Translations under genes and position numbers: made by a program
In this document: positions 48,418 through 57,451 of the stretch, piece by piece
How positions within the stretch are numbered: position 1 is the stretch's first letter
How the letters are laid out: the number at the start of each line of letters is the position of its first letter
The notes under the pieces: model-generated
The model's input: the letters and a program-made list of their open reading frames with translations, nothing else
What the model was told of the DNA's origin: nothing
The model's database searches: none
From: Candidatus Zhuqueibacterota bacterium
GTDB taxonomy: Bacteria; Zhuqueibacterota; Zhuqueibacteria; Zhuqueibacterales; Zhuqueibacteraceae
DNA: 64,000 nucleotides
Direction: 5' to 3'
Assembly: GCA_003576975.1 (NCBI GenBank)
Contig: QEVD01000003.1
Location: forward strand, 1 to 64,000

Positions 48418-49437
48418 ATGTCTGCAACGATCTATCGCGGCCAACGCGGCAGCTATCAAACCGATGATCCTCGTCCGATCGCCTATGGCCGCGTGAGTGT
48501 GCTGTTGGCGGGCGCGGACAAAGACGGTAAAAAAGTTGCGCTCAAAGTATTTCGCGAAGCCCCTGAGTTAAAAATGGAATTCGCGCGGGAAATTGCGGCG
48601 CAGCAGGCGATGAACCATCCGAATATTTTACCGGTGTTGGATTACGGCGAAAATGCGGGCCCCAATGCCGCGCCGTTTTTAGTGATGCCGTTTTGTGAGG
48701 GCGGCAGTTTGCGCCAGTTGATGCAGGGCCGCGATTTTCTTGCGCCTGCCGCGGCGCTCAACATTCTCGATCAAATCGCCCTGGCCGTGGATTACGCGCA
48801 TCAAAACGGGCTGGTGCATGGCGATATTAAGCCGGAGAATATTCTTTTTCCCCAGCAGGCGGTGTATGCGTGTTTATCTGATTTTGGCGCGGCCAAATAT
48901 TTTCCGGTGATCGGCAAGATCTCAACGGCCACCGCCGCCGAGCATCGCGGCACCATGACGTATCTCAGCCCGGAAGAGATTCAATATGCGCGGCAATCGC
49001 CGGCCTCGGATATTTATGCCTTTGCCGTGGTGGCTTATGAAATGTTTACTGGAAAATATCCGTTTAAAATCGATGCGCCGCTTTATCAATTGCTCACCGC
49101 AAAAGTCGAAGGCAAAGTCATCGACCCGGTTGAGTTCAATCATCATTTGACGGCGGCCGTCAAGCAAGCGTTGCTCGCCGGCTTGCGCGTCGATCCCAAG
49201 CAGCGCCCGGCCTCAGCGCGTGACTTCTGTCGCATGCTGCGCGAAGAAATGAAACCCTCGGCTGCGGCTGTTGCGCCGGAAAACGCCGAAGCCGAGCCTG
49301 CGCCGGGCAAGTCACGCGGTTTTTGGCCCTCGCTTTCAGCCACGCAAAAAGTCGCTATTATCAGCGCCCTCATTACCGCGGCTGTGGCGATTGTAACGGC
49401 TGTCATCAACATCATTCCCGAGCTGGTGAAGAAATGA
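48418..49437 (+). CDS. membrane-anchored Ser/Thr protein kinase inside the ABC operon
   Basis: Protein kinase fold with VALKVFRE (lysine), HGDIKPENILF (Asp kept, but Gly replaces the Arg of HRD) and SDFGAAKYF. Then GTMTYLSPEEIQYARQSPASDIYAFAVVAYEMFTGKYPF. The glycine loop is weak (YGRVSVLLAGADKDG). One membrane helix ends the protein (KVAIISALITAAVAIVTAVINII, about 315-336), placing the kinase in the cytoplasm with no sensor domain outside. The non-RD form suggests regulation not by loop phosphorylation. It sits 20 bases after the first permease and 15 bases before the second, so its target may be the transporter or the missing ATPase; that is inference. Confidence 0.9.
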   Translation: MSATIYRGQRGSYQTDDPRPIAYGRVSVLLAGADKDGKKVALKVFREAPELKMEFAREIAAQQAMNHPNILPVLDYGENAGPNAAPFLVMPFCEGGSLRQLMQGRDFLAPAAALNILDQIALAVDYAHQNGLVHGDIKPENILFPQQAVYACLSDFGAAKYFPVIGKISTATAAEHRGTMTYLSPEEIQYARQSPASDIYAFAVVAYEMFTGKYPFKIDAPLYQLLTAKVEGKVIDPVEFNHHLTAAVKQALLAGLRVDPKQRPASARDFCRMLREEMKPSAAAVAPENAEAEPAPGKSRGFWPSLSATQKVAIISALITAAVAIVTAVINIIPELVKK

Positions 49438-49452
49438 TTGGGAGTCTGCCTC

Positions 49453-50379
49453 ATGCCGAAGCTTGAAAAGACGACGTCGACCCCGACCTATGTTTTGATT
49501 TACGCCGTTCTCATCGCCGTCACCGCGCTCACGATTTATCCGGTGCTGCAGGTGATCGGCGTATCGCTGCGGCCTAATGACATGCTGCACACGACTTCGT
49601 TGCGTTTGATACCGGAGGATGCTTCATTCGATTCCTACCGCCAGCTCATTGCCATTGATAAAAATGTGCGCGACAAGGTTGCCCTGGGCTGGCACAACAA
49701 CGGCCTGCTTGGCGCCTATCGCGCTTTGACGCGGGAAAAACCTTTCATGGGCTGGTTGTTGAACAGTACGATCGTTTCATTCTTGGTGACGATTGTGAGC
49801 GTCGTGTTGGCCAGCACCGCCGGTTATGCGTTTTCACGCTACAAATTCGTGGGCCGCGATGCCAGTTTGATTGCGCTGATCACGACGCAAATGTTTCCGG
49901 TCACGATGTTGCTGTTGCCGTTGTTTTTGATGCTGATCAAATTGAAAGTGTATAACACATATTGGGGCTTGATTATCGCGTACACGGCCACGGCCCTGCC
50001 GTTCACGATTTGGCAGATGAAAGGCTATTACGATACCGTGCCCTACAGTTTGGAAGAAGCCGCGCGCATTGACGGTTGCAGCCAATTCCGCACGTTTTAT
50101 CAAATCGTGCTGCCGCTGGCGGCGCCGGCATTGGTGATTACGGCGCTGTTCAGTTTCATGACGGCGTGGAGCGAGTATCTCGTCGCCGCCGTGATCATCA
50201 ATGATAAAGCGCTCTACACCCTGCCCATTGGCTTGAAGCAATTTCAATCGAATTTTGAAACGCAATGGGGGCTTTACGCCGCCGGCGCGGTGATGGTGTG
50301 CATTCCCGTGGTGACGCTGTTTCTCATCCTCAGCCGCTGGCTGATTTCAGGGCTGACGTTGGGAAGTGTGAAGGGCTAG
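49453..50379 (+). CDS. ABC transporter permease, MalG/UgpE type
   Basis: Second channel subunit of the importer. Six helices; EAA loop LEEAARIDGCSQFRTFYQIVLPLAAP (about 195-220), and the MalG-like ALYTLPIGLKQFQSNFETQWGLYAAGAVMV near the end. MalG's typical large external loop after helix 1 is present (SLRLIPEDASFDSYRQLI ... REKPFMGWLLNSTIVSF). ATG 49453 (308 aa) has GGGAG 8 bases upstream and is preferred to TTG 49438. It closes the operon; dispersed repeats follow. Confidence 0.93.
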   Translation: MPKLEKTTSTPTYVLIYAVLIAVTALTIYPVLQVIGVSLRPNDMLHTTSLRLIPEDASFDSYRQLIAIDKNVRDKVALGWHNNGLLGAYRALTREKPFMGWLLNSTIVSFLVTIVSVVLASTAGYAFSRYKFVGRDASLIALITTQMFPVTMLLLPLFLMLIKLKVYNTYWGLIIAYTATALPFTIWQMKGYYDTVPYSLEEAARIDGCSQFRTFYQIVLPLAAPALVITALFSFMTAWSEYLVAAVIINDKALYTLPIGLKQFQSNFETQWGLYAAGAVMVCIPVVTLFLILSRWLISGLTLGSVKG

Positions 50380-50673
50380 GCGCTGAATACGACAACGTCA
50401 AAATGACGCAAGCACTCTCAAACTGTCATTCCGTAGGAATTTTTTGAATTACTGGCAGGGTCGCAAATACTTCACCAGCTCCCTTCGGGATAACATATTA
50501 GATGGTTTGATGAAATCACTTATAGCCCTGTCATTCAGCAGGAATCCTGTGAAGCACCAGTACGGTCGCACGCACTGGAAAAAGCCAATCCGATGAAATA
50601 AATGATAAGATCAAATACCTACTTTTTAAGGTAGAGGGTTTTATTTATTTCTTTTTGTTACGGGGAAATCATC
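50380..50673. repeat. intergenic region with dispersed hairpin repeats (family GTCATTCCGCAGGAAT)
   Basis: Two copies of a dispersed motif: TGTCATTCCGTAGGAATTTT at 50424-50443 and CTGTCATTCAGCAGGAATCC at 50528-50547, the latter continuing TGTGAAGC. Each can fold as ATTCC-GnA-GGAAT. A TTCG-capped hairpin TCCCTTCGGGA is at 50480-50490. Further copies of the same family lie at 61321-61495. Confidence 0.75.
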
Positions 50674-51444
50674 ATGGAACTGGCGCTTTTGCAGAAAGAT
50701 ATCATCATAAATATTATCTCCAGCCTGCTCGGAGCCGCGCTTAGCATTCTTGCTACAATTGTTATTCGATATTTCAGGCTCAACCGCCCCATTCGAAAAA
50801 TTTGGAATAATCTAATCCAGGATGATGAAAAATTCTCTTTTATCACAACAGCGCTTGTAACTTCCGAGCATAAGATTTACACGGCAGTACCATCTGCGGA
50901 GTTTACGGCTTTATCTGATCTTTTGGCTCAGTTCAAAAAAGTCTACAAAAACATTGAGTTTGATCACTATCCTTCCGGTAAATTTCCCTTTTCCAAAATC
51001 GGCGGGCCGCTGCTGCTTGTGGGAGGGCCACGCCACAACGATATAACCAAGCTCTTGTTTGAACGTGTTCATCTACCGGTACGCTTTGATGGGCATAGTC
51101 TGGTCGACAAAGATAATGTGCGCAGCACGCCGCTAGCCATTAATCAAACGATCATCAAAGACTATGGCATTATTATCAGTATTCCCAACCCGTTTCATGA
51201 TAATAATCGAATCATACTCCTGGCGGGCTGCCATGCTTATGGAACAAACGCTGCAATTCGAGCGATGACTTGGCCGTTTCTCAAGGAAACGTTGAAGCAT
51301 ATCTCTTCGCCAGATTATGCCGTTGTTGTGGAGGCCCTGGTCGTAAATGAGTTTGTCAGCAAGCCTAAAATTGTAAAAGTTTTTGAAATTACAGAGTTAG
51401 TTGGCACGAGCATGCCAATTATCGAATCCTCACATCCAATTTGA
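50674..51444 (+). CDS. membrane-anchored protein of unknown function
   Basis: A 256-aa protein with one N-terminal membrane helix (IIINIISSLLGAALSILATIVI, about 10-31) and a cytoplasmic alpha/beta domain. Visible motifs: GGPLLLVGGPRHNDITKLLFERV, then DYGIIISIPNPFHDNNRIILLAGCHAYGTNAAIRAM and DYAVVVEALV. The GGPxxN turn and the GxHxYGT turn look like paired ligand-binding loops of a Rossmann-like fold, but I cannot name the family. ATG 50674 follows GGGGA with 7-base spacing. It ends 52 bases before argB, with the open frame of argB extending back into it. More AT-rich than its neighbours. Confidence 0.8.
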   Translation: MELALLQKDIIINIISSLLGAALSILATIVIRYFRLNRPIRKIWNNLIQDDEKFSFITTALVTSEHKIYTAVPSAEFTALSDLLAQFKKVYKNIEFDHYPSGKFPFSKIGGPLLLVGGPRHNDITKLLFERVHLPVRFDGHSLVDKDNVRSTPLAINQTIIKDYGIIISIPNPFHDNNRIILLAGCHAYGTNAAIRAMTWPFLKETLKHISSPDYAVVVEALVVNEFVSKPKIVKVFEITELVGTSMPIIESSHPI

Positions 51445-51496
51445 ATCTAGTGTCTTCAAGAGTTCTGAGAAACTATATAAACCGGCTCTTCCCACC

Positions 51497-52282
51497 ATGG
51501 AAAAACTCTTCATCATCAAAATTGGCGGAAACGTTATCGATCAACCCGAGGCCTTTGCGACTTTTCTCGACGATTTTGCGCAAATTGAAGGCAAAAAAAT
51601 TTTAGTGCACGGCGGAGGAAAGCTCGCCACCGACCTCGCCAAAACTCTCGGCATTGCAACCAAAATGGTGGAAGGCCGGCGCATTACCGATGCTGAAACG
51701 CTCAAAGTTGTAACGATGGTGTACGCCGGTTTGATCAACAAAAGCATTGTCAGCGGCCTGCAAAGCCGGGGTTGTAATGCCCTGGGTTTAACCGGCGCAG
51801 ACGCGAATGTCATCGCAGCTACGAAACGGCAGCATGCAACGCTCGATTTCGGTTTCGTGGGCGATATTGCGCGCGTCAACTCGGCGGCGATTATATCGTT
51901 TTTGCAAGCCGGCATTTCTCCCGTGTTTGCGCCCCTGACGCACGACGGCAAAGGCTTGATGCTCAACACCAATGCCGATGCCATTGCGGCCGCGCTGGCC
52001 GCCGCATTGTTACCGCATTTTAAAATGAGTTTGATTTATTGCTTCGACAAGCCGGGGGTCTTAGCGTCCACCCATGAAGACAGCCTCATTTCCCGCCTCA
52101 CGCTTGCCCGCTATCATGAACTGCGCACAGCAGGCATCATCTCGCAAGGCATGATTCCCAAGCTGGACGAATCCTTCGCCGCTCTGCAAGCCGGGGCGGA
52201 AGCCATCATTCTCTGCCACGCCTCCCAAATTCGCCAGGCCGCCGGCGGTGAAACGCCGGTGGGCACCCGCCTGAGTTTGTGA
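51497..52282 (+). CDS. argB: acetylglutamate kinase
   Basis: Phosphorylates N-acetylglutamate with ATP, second step of arginine synthesis. Signatures of the amino acid kinase family: FIIKIGGNVID at the N-terminus, ILVHGGGKLATDLAKTLGI, VEGRRITDAETLKVVTMVYAGLINKSIV, GLTGADANVI, LNTNADAIAAALAAAL and ISQGMIPKLDESFAALQAGAEAI. The length of 261 aa fits. ATG 51497 is chosen because these motifs begin at once; the frame is open to 51401 over the end of the previous gene. No other arg genes lie in the window. Confidence 0.95.
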   Translation: MEKLFIIKIGGNVIDQPEAFATFLDDFAQIEGKKILVHGGGKLATDLAKTLGIATKMVEGRRITDAETLKVVTMVYAGLINKSIVSGLQSRGCNALGLTGADANVIAATKRQHATLDFGFVGDIARVNSAAIISFLQAGISPVFAPLTHDGKGLMLNTNADAIAAALAAALLPHFKMSLIYCFDKPGVLASTHEDSLISRLTLARYHELRTAGIISQGMIPKLDESFAALQAGAEAIILCHASQIRQAAGGETPVGTRLSL

Positions 52283-52589
52283 CATAACCGTAATTTTATG
52301 CCGGCAGGAATTTTCAGCGATTGTCCTGGAATGCCGGTATAAAAGTATGACCAGAAAAGGCTTGAGGACTTCATTTATTAATTAATGAATCGGTAACGCC
52401 GCCTCGTTCATACTGATTGAAATGTATCAGCGGTAGGCGGACGCGTTATTTGCCTGCCTCGTCGAGCGGGAGCTAAGCCTGCAACCCGAAGGCGCAATCA
52501 CGTGACTCTCGAATGATGAGGGCGGATGAGCTTGCGCTTTTTTCATTTGATCCCCCTGGTTTGCAATCATACGGCGCTTGTTAGAGATT
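52283..52589. other. 307-bp gap upstream of the sigma-54 activator
   Basis: Contains an AT-rich near-palindrome TTCATTTATTAATTAATGAA at 52371-52390 that could be an operator or promoter element. I looked for a -24/-12 sigma-54 promoter and saw none with correct GG/GC spacing. No gene was seen. Confidence 0.4.
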
Positions 52590-54080
52590 ATGGAAAACGA
52601 AGAACGTCACAACGGCGACGCCCTTCTTGACGCCCTGTCGCGCATCAGCACGGTTATCAACACGCTGCAAGAGTTCGACGTTTTGCTCGAAAAGATCATG
52701 GACATCGCGGTCGAGACGGTGGGCGCCGAGCGCGGCTTTATTTTATTAAACAATGAAACCGGCACGCCGACCGTGCGCATTGCGCGCAACATCACCGAAG
52801 AGAAAATTCAAGATGTGGCCCGCATCTCCAGCAGCGTGGTGCGCCAGGTGTTGCAAACCGGCGAAGCCGTGTTGATTTATGACACCGAGAGCGAAGGCGC
52901 TTTCGAAGACATGCACAGCATCGTCATGTATCAGATTCGCTCGATTGCCTGCGTGCCGCTGAAAATCAAAGAACGGCGCATCGGCGCGCTTTATCTCGAC
53001 AGCATCAATCATCGCAGCGGTTTCACGCAAACCAGCATTCCCTTCCTGATGACGTTTGCCAATCAAGCGGCCATCGCCATCGAGAATGCCCAGCTTTACC
53101 AGCAGCTTCAGGAAGAAAACCGGCAGTTGCGCAAGGAAGTGCAGCGCGTCAGCGGGTTTGCCGGCATCATCGGCGAGAGCCACAAAATGAAGCAGATTTT
53201 TGACACCATCAACAGCCTGCTGGATTCGGATGCGCCGGTATTGATTCAAGGCGAAAGCGGCACAGGCAAGGAATTGGTGGCGCGCGCGTTGCACCATCAC
53301 GGCGCACGGCGCGAAAAAACATTTGTCGCCCTGTTTTGCGGCGCGCTGCCGGAATCGCTGCTCGAAAGCGAGCTGTTCGGACACAAGAAAGGCGCGTTTA
53401 CCGGCGCCATCAGCGATAAAAAAGGCCTGTTCGAAACTGCCGACAACGGCACGTTCTTTCTCGATGAGATCGGCGATATCTCGCTCACGCTGCAAACCCA
53501 GCTTCTGCGCGTGCTGCAAGAAGGCGAGATCAAGCGCGTCGGTGAAAATCACGTGCGCAAAGTCGACGTCCGCATCATCACCGCCACCAACAAAAACCTG
53601 CAGGAAAAAATCAAAGACGGCTCGTTTCGCGAAGATTTGTATTACCGCCTGAACGTCATGAATATCTATTTGCCGGCGTTGCGCGAGCGCGCCGAGGATA
53701 TTCCGTTGCTGGTGCAGCATTTTCTGCAATTGTTTACCGAAAAATACCGCAAGAACATTCACGGTTTTTCAACTGCCGCACTCGATCGCTTGACGCGCTA
53801 TCACTGGCCGGGAAACATCCGGGAATTGCGCAACACCGTCGAGCGCGCCGTGGTGCATGCCAAGGGCGCGTTGATCGGCGTGGAAGATTTGCGCCTGGCC
53901 GAGACCAACGGCCATCTTGCGCTGGCCTCCAACATGACGGTGGAGCAGCTCGTGCGCAAGCTGGTCGAGCAAACGTTGCAGGAAACGGGCGGCAATGTGA
54001 CGCACGCCGCGCAGCGGCTGGGGGTATCGCGACGCTGGATTCAGTACAAACAGAAACAGTGGCAATATGGACAGAATTGA
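52590..54080 (+). CDS. sigma-54-dependent transcription activator with GAF sensor
   Basis: Enhancer-binding protein that remodels RNA polymerase-sigma-54 using ATP. An N-terminal GAF domain (residues about 20-170; LLEKIMDIAVETVGAERGFILL ... IACVPLKIKERRIGALYLDS) is followed by a short coiled coil. The AAA+ domain (about 195-430) has Walker A GESGTGKE, the sigma-54 contact loop GAFTGA, Walker B TFFLDEIGD and the arginine region FREDLYYRLNVM. A Fis-type helix-turn-helix closes it (GGNVTHAAQRLGVSRRWIQYK). ATG 52590 (496 aa). It overlaps the kinase gene by 14 bases, so the pair is probably one signalling unit. The GAF ligand is unknown. Confidence 0.95.
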   Translation: MENEERHNGDALLDALSRISTVINTLQEFDVLLEKIMDIAVETVGAERGFILLNNETGTPTVRIARNITEEKIQDVARISSSVVRQVLQTGEAVLIYDTESEGAFEDMHSIVMYQIRSIACVPLKIKERRIGALYLDSINHRSGFTQTSIPFLMTFANQAAIAIENAQLYQQLQEENRQLRKEVQRVSGFAGIIGESHKMKQIFDTINSLLDSDAPVLIQGESGTGKELVARALHHHGARREKTFVALFCGALPESLLESELFGHKKGAFTGAISDKKGLFETADNGTFFLDEIGDISLTLQTQLLRVLQEGEIKRVGENHVRKVDVRIITATNKNLQEKIKDGSFREDLYYRLNVMNIYLPALRERAEDIPLLVQHFLQLFTEKYRKNIHGFSTAALDRLTRYHWPGNIRELRNTVERAVVHAKGALIGVEDLRLAETNGHLALASNMTVEQLVRKLVEQTLQETGGNVTHAAQRLGVSRRWIQYKQKQWQYGQN

Positions 54081-55368
54081 TGGTTACCAAATTTTTGCCG
54101 AGCTGAAAAACGGGCCGGTAACCACGGTTTTCAAAGCGTTCGATACGCGTCGCAATCAAGTCGTCTTGATCAAATTGCTGCAGGCGGAAGCGGCGATCAA
54201 GGAACATTGGCGCGCGCAATTCATGCAGGAAAGCCGGATTAGCGCGCAACTCAACCATCCCAACTTGCGCCGCACCCTGCACGCCGGCACCCTCGCCGAT
54301 CAGCCTTACATCGTTCTGGAATACGTCGAAGGCCCCACGCTCGCGGAGCTGATCAAGCAGCATAAAAAACTGCCGATTGATTTGTGCATCTACATTGCCA
54401 AAGAACTGGCGCGCGCCATTGCGGCGGTGCATCGCAACAAAGTTCTGCATCGCGACATCAAGCCGCAGAACATTTTTTTGTCCATGAGCGGCGCGGTCAA
54501 GCTGGGCGATCTCGGTTCGGCGCACGAGCTGGCAGATGTCAGCCCGCTGACGATCGGCACGCCCGCCTACATGTCGCCGGAGTATATTTTAGGGCAGGAG
54601 GTGGGGGAATCGAGTGACCTGTTTTCACTGGGCGCGGTGTTGTATGAAATTCTCACCGGTGAAGTCGCGTTTGTCAATCGCACGCTGGCTTCGACCTTGC
54701 TTCATGTGGTAAATTGGGATCCCGTGCCCATTTCGAAATTGCGTCCGGAAACCCCCGCCGAGCTTATCATCACCTGCCAAAAATTGCTCGCCAAGAAATC
54801 CGCCGAGCGCTACGGCAGCGCCAAAGTGGTGCTGGACGATCTCAGCTTTTTGGGGCGCAGTTATGGCTTGAGCACCAACCAGCGCGATCTCGCGCAATTT
54901 CTGGAATCGCCGGAAACCTACGAAGGCATTGATTTGAAAGCTGTGGCGCAGCGGGATGCTGCGCGCGCCGCCGGTTCGCGTTTGCAGCGCATTCCGACGC
55001 TGAGCTGGGGCGTGGCCGCGATTCTCAGCGCCAGCATGTTTCTGGCGGGTGTGCTTTTTATCAAGGGCCTGAAGGAATATTTTTATGGCCCTCTGGTCAA
55101 AGCGCCGTCCAGCAGCGTCACTGCGCCGCTGCCGCGTGCGTTTACCAGCGCGAATTTTGGCTATCTTGATTTGCATGTAAACTCCGGCGGCGAAGTCTTC
55201 ATCGACGGCGAGACGATTGGCGCCGGGCCGATGCGCGCGCTGATGGCGTTGCCAGTCGGCCCTCACGAGATCGATATCAACGATCCGTTTGAAGGCGTGA
55301 CGAAAAAGAATATCACGATCAATTCCGGCGACACCTTGCGGCTGACGATTGATCTGGATGAACCGTGA
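54067..55368 (+). CDS. transmembrane Ser/Thr protein kinase with PEGA-like domain
   Basis: Kinase domain at residues about 4-265: VVLIKLLQAE holds the Lys, VLHRDIKPQNIFL the catalytic Asp, and IGTPAYMSPEYI the activation segment. Two changes: the DFG motif reads GDLGSA (Phe to Leu) and the glycine loop reads LKNGPVTTVFKA without the usual three glycines. One membrane helix (WGVAAILSASMFLAGVLFIKG, about 315-335), then a short exported PEGA-like repeat (YLDLHVNSGGEVFIDGETIGAGP). ATG 54067 lies inside the end of the sigma-54 activator gene, so translation is coupled. It may phosphorylate the activator; that is inference. Activity is likely but not certain given the glycine loop. Confidence 0.9.
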   Translation: MDRIDGYQIFAELKNGPVTTVFKAFDTRRNQVVLIKLLQAEAAIKEHWRAQFMQESRISAQLNHPNLRRTLHAGTLADQPYIVLEYVEGPTLAELIKQHKKLPIDLCIYIAKELARAIAAVHRNKVLHRDIKPQNIFLSMSGAVKLGDLGSAHELADVSPLTIGTPAYMSPEYILGQEVGESSDLFSLGAVLYEILTGEVAFVNRTLASTLLHVVNWDPVPISKLRPETPAELIITCQKLLAKKSAERYGSAKVVLDDLSFLGRSYGLSTNQRDLAQFLESPETYEGIDLKAVAQRDAARAAGSRLQRIPTLSWGVAAILSASMFLAGVLFIKGLKEYFYGPLVKAPSSSVTAPLPRAFTSANFGYLDLHVNSGGEVFIDGETIGAGPMRALMALPVGPHEIDINDPFEGVTKKNITINSGDTLRLTIDLDEP

Positions 55369-55546
55369 GCAAGACCCCAGACGAAAGCTTTTAATTCGAA
55401 TGATTTCTATTCTCCAGATTTGCTTCCGGCTCGGCCTGGTCGCGCTGGCTGTTGCCATGCTGGCTGCCATCACGCCGCAGCAAAAGCTCGAAACCATGTT
55501 GAATATTCTCCCCGCAACCATGGGGGAAAACAAATGCTGTTCATGA
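55358..55546 (+). CDS. possible 62-aa membrane protein
   Basis: MNREQDPRRKLLIRMISIL then a hydrophobic helix (QICFRLGLVALAVAMLAAIT) and a polar tail. The start overlaps the end of the kinase gene (stop 55368) and its stop overlaps the start of the next gene (55534), which fits a translationally coupled chain. Basic residues before the helix suggest an inward N-terminus. I do not recognise it, and its small size leaves some doubt that it is real. Confidence 0.5.
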   Translation: MNREQDPRRKLLIRMISILQICFRLGLVALAVAMLAAITPQQKLETMLNILPATMGENKCCS

Positions 55547-57402
55547 CCCTGCCTTTCAGTGAGCATCGCGTTTTTATTTCAGCTTATCACTTTCCCGGAT
55601 TATTGCTGGCGCTGATTTTTGCGTTGTTTCTCTGTTCGCGCGTTGGCAGGGCGATTCTTGCGGCGCTGACCAAAAATAAAAAAGCCGGGCTTGCCGGAGC
55701 CGTATCGTTATTAATTTTTTTGTTTACGCTAACCCCGCGACCGCCCGTGATTGGCGGGGAAATTACCTGGTATACCATTGTTTATCTGCTGTGGGGATCG
55801 CTCTGCTTGGGGCTGCTGCTGCACGGCCTTGGGCCGTTGGTATTGTTGATTAATCAGGAAGCATCTTGTCGTCATATGATGATTAAGGCCTGGGATAAAG
55901 TGAATCAAATTTTTCTTGGCACCAGACCATTCATTTTCTTAAGTGTTCTGTTTTTGGCTTTCTTTGTTTTGACAAATCTTGCCTCATATTTTCTGTTCGA
56001 ACACTTACCCCATATTACCGATAGTATTGCGCAAGTATTTCACGCAAAGATTTTTTCTGAAGGGAAATTAGTTGCTCCTTCACCGGAGCCTCGAGAGTTT
56101 TTTGATCTCAAAAATGAACGAGGGCAAAGTACGATTATCAACAACGGCAAGTGGTATTCGCAGTATCCCCCTGGACATTCTTTACTCTTGATGCTAGGCG
56201 TTTTTTTCGATGTGCCGTGGCTGATTAATCCTTTGCTGGGTTCGTTGACTATAATCGTTCTTTATTGCCTTGGAAAAGAATTGTATGACGAAAAGACTGC
56301 CAGGCTATCGGCCTCGTTTTTGTTGTTCTCGCCCTTCATTTTCTTTATGTCTTCAGAGTTTATGAACCATGCGAGTGCTTTGTTTTTTTTCGTATTGTTC
56401 ATGCTATTTTTTGCAAAGGCGATACGTGCTGGAAGAACCGGCTTTGGTACAATTTCTGGTGCCTCTCTGGGGATGATCTTAAACATTCGCCCGCTAACCG
56501 CGGTGGCGTTGGCAGTCCCCTTTTTTGTATATAGCAGTTATTTACTGTTGACGCAGTTTCATAAAAGCGTTCGACCACTGATCGCAATAGCTATAACATT
56601 TTTTGTTTTTGTTGCATTTTTACTAGGCTTTAATTCTCTTACCAACGGCGATCCTTTTTTGTTCGGATATGAAGTTTTGTATGGAGATCAGGTTAAGCCT
56701 GGCTTTGGTCATGCGGCGTGGGGTGAACCTCATACACCGGATTTGGGACTGCGTAACACTCTGAACGATTTGAATGGGTTAAATAAATATTTGTTTGAAT
56801 GGCCTATACCATCGTTGTTCTTTGTGTTTTTGCTGTTTGCCTCTCTCACCCGCAATACGTGGGATTATTTGTTATTGGCAACGTTTGTTTCGCTCACGCT
56901 GGCATATTTTTTTTATTGGTTCCATCAATGGATTTTTGGTCCGCGATTCCTCTATGAATCAACAGCTGCTCTTATGGTATTGATAGCGCGCGGTATCTTA
57001 CGGGTTCCAACATTTCTTCGAAGTGAGTTAGGCCTCACCTTTTCTGCTAGAAAAATAAATGCCGGCACTATGTCGATTGTCGCGATATGTTTTGGCATTG
57101 CGCTTTTGGGCAATATCCCAACGTTGATACAATACTATGGTCGCGATTTTGGGAAAGTTAACAGAAAAGTCATAACTGCGGTGGAAGAACGTGGACTCAA
57201 GAAAGCCATTATCTTTACTCGCTCCTACTACGGCAGCGTCCTACCGGCAAATTCACCATTGTTGGATGGGGATATTATTTACGCGCGGGATCTCGGTGAG
57301 AAGAATCATCTGCTCATGGCAAGCTTTCCCGATTATGATTATTATCTCGCCGAAGGTGAAAAGGTCGAGCCCTTAAGCAAATGCGAATACCAGATGCCGT
57401 AA
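55534..57402 (+). CDS. large polytopic membrane protein, GT39/PMT-like glycosyltransferase candidate
   Basis: 622 residues with about 12 hydrophobic helices. Mid-protein YSQYPPGHSLLLMLGVFF, followed by LGKELYDEKTARLSASFLLFSPF and MNHASALFFFVL, is the pattern of GT-C enzymes of the ArnT/PMT (family 39) type, which add sugars from polyprenyl-phosphate carriers at the outer face of the inner membrane. WFHQWIFGPRFLYESTAAL fits the later part. The usual acidic DE/DD pair in the first external loop is not obvious (HITDSIAQVFHAK is the nearest). ATG 55534 has GGGGGA 7 bases upstream. The codon use is more AT-rich than upstream genes. Substrate unknown. Confidence 0.7.
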   Translation: MLFMTLPFSEHRVFISAYHFPGLLLALIFALFLCSRVGRAILAALTKNKKAGLAGAVSLLIFLFTLTPRPPVIGGEITWYTIVYLLWGSLCLGLLLHGLGPLVLLINQEASCRHMMIKAWDKVNQIFLGTRPFIFLSVLFLAFFVLTNLASYFLFEHLPHITDSIAQVFHAKIFSEGKLVAPSPEPREFFDLKNERGQSTIINNGKWYSQYPPGHSLLLMLGVFFDVPWLINPLLGSLTIIVLYCLGKELYDEKTARLSASFLLFSPFIFFMSSEFMNHASALFFFVLFMLFFAKAIRAGRTGFGTISGASLGMILNIRPLTAVALAVPFFVYSSYLLLTQFHKSVRPLIAIAITFFVFVAFLLGFNSLTNGDPFLFGYEVLYGDQVKPGFGHAAWGEPHTPDLGLRNTLNDLNGLNKYLFEWPIPSLFFVFLLFASLTRNTWDYLLLATFVSLTLAYFFYWFHQWIFGPRFLYESTAALMVLIARGILRVPTFLRSELGLTFSARKINAGTMSIVAICFGIALLGNIPTLIQYYGRDFGKVNRKVITAVEERGLKKAIIFTRSYYGSVLPANSPLLDGDIIYARDLGEKNHLLMASFPDYDYYLAEGEKVEPLSKCEYQMP

Positions 57403-57451
57403 TTTGTCGCTGAATTGTTTTGAGCATTCGCACGCCACGATTTAATATTGT

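Noticed and set aside
52540-52580. Sigma-54 promoter before the activator gene
   Set aside because: CTGGTTTGCA has GG and GC only 3 bases apart instead of 10.
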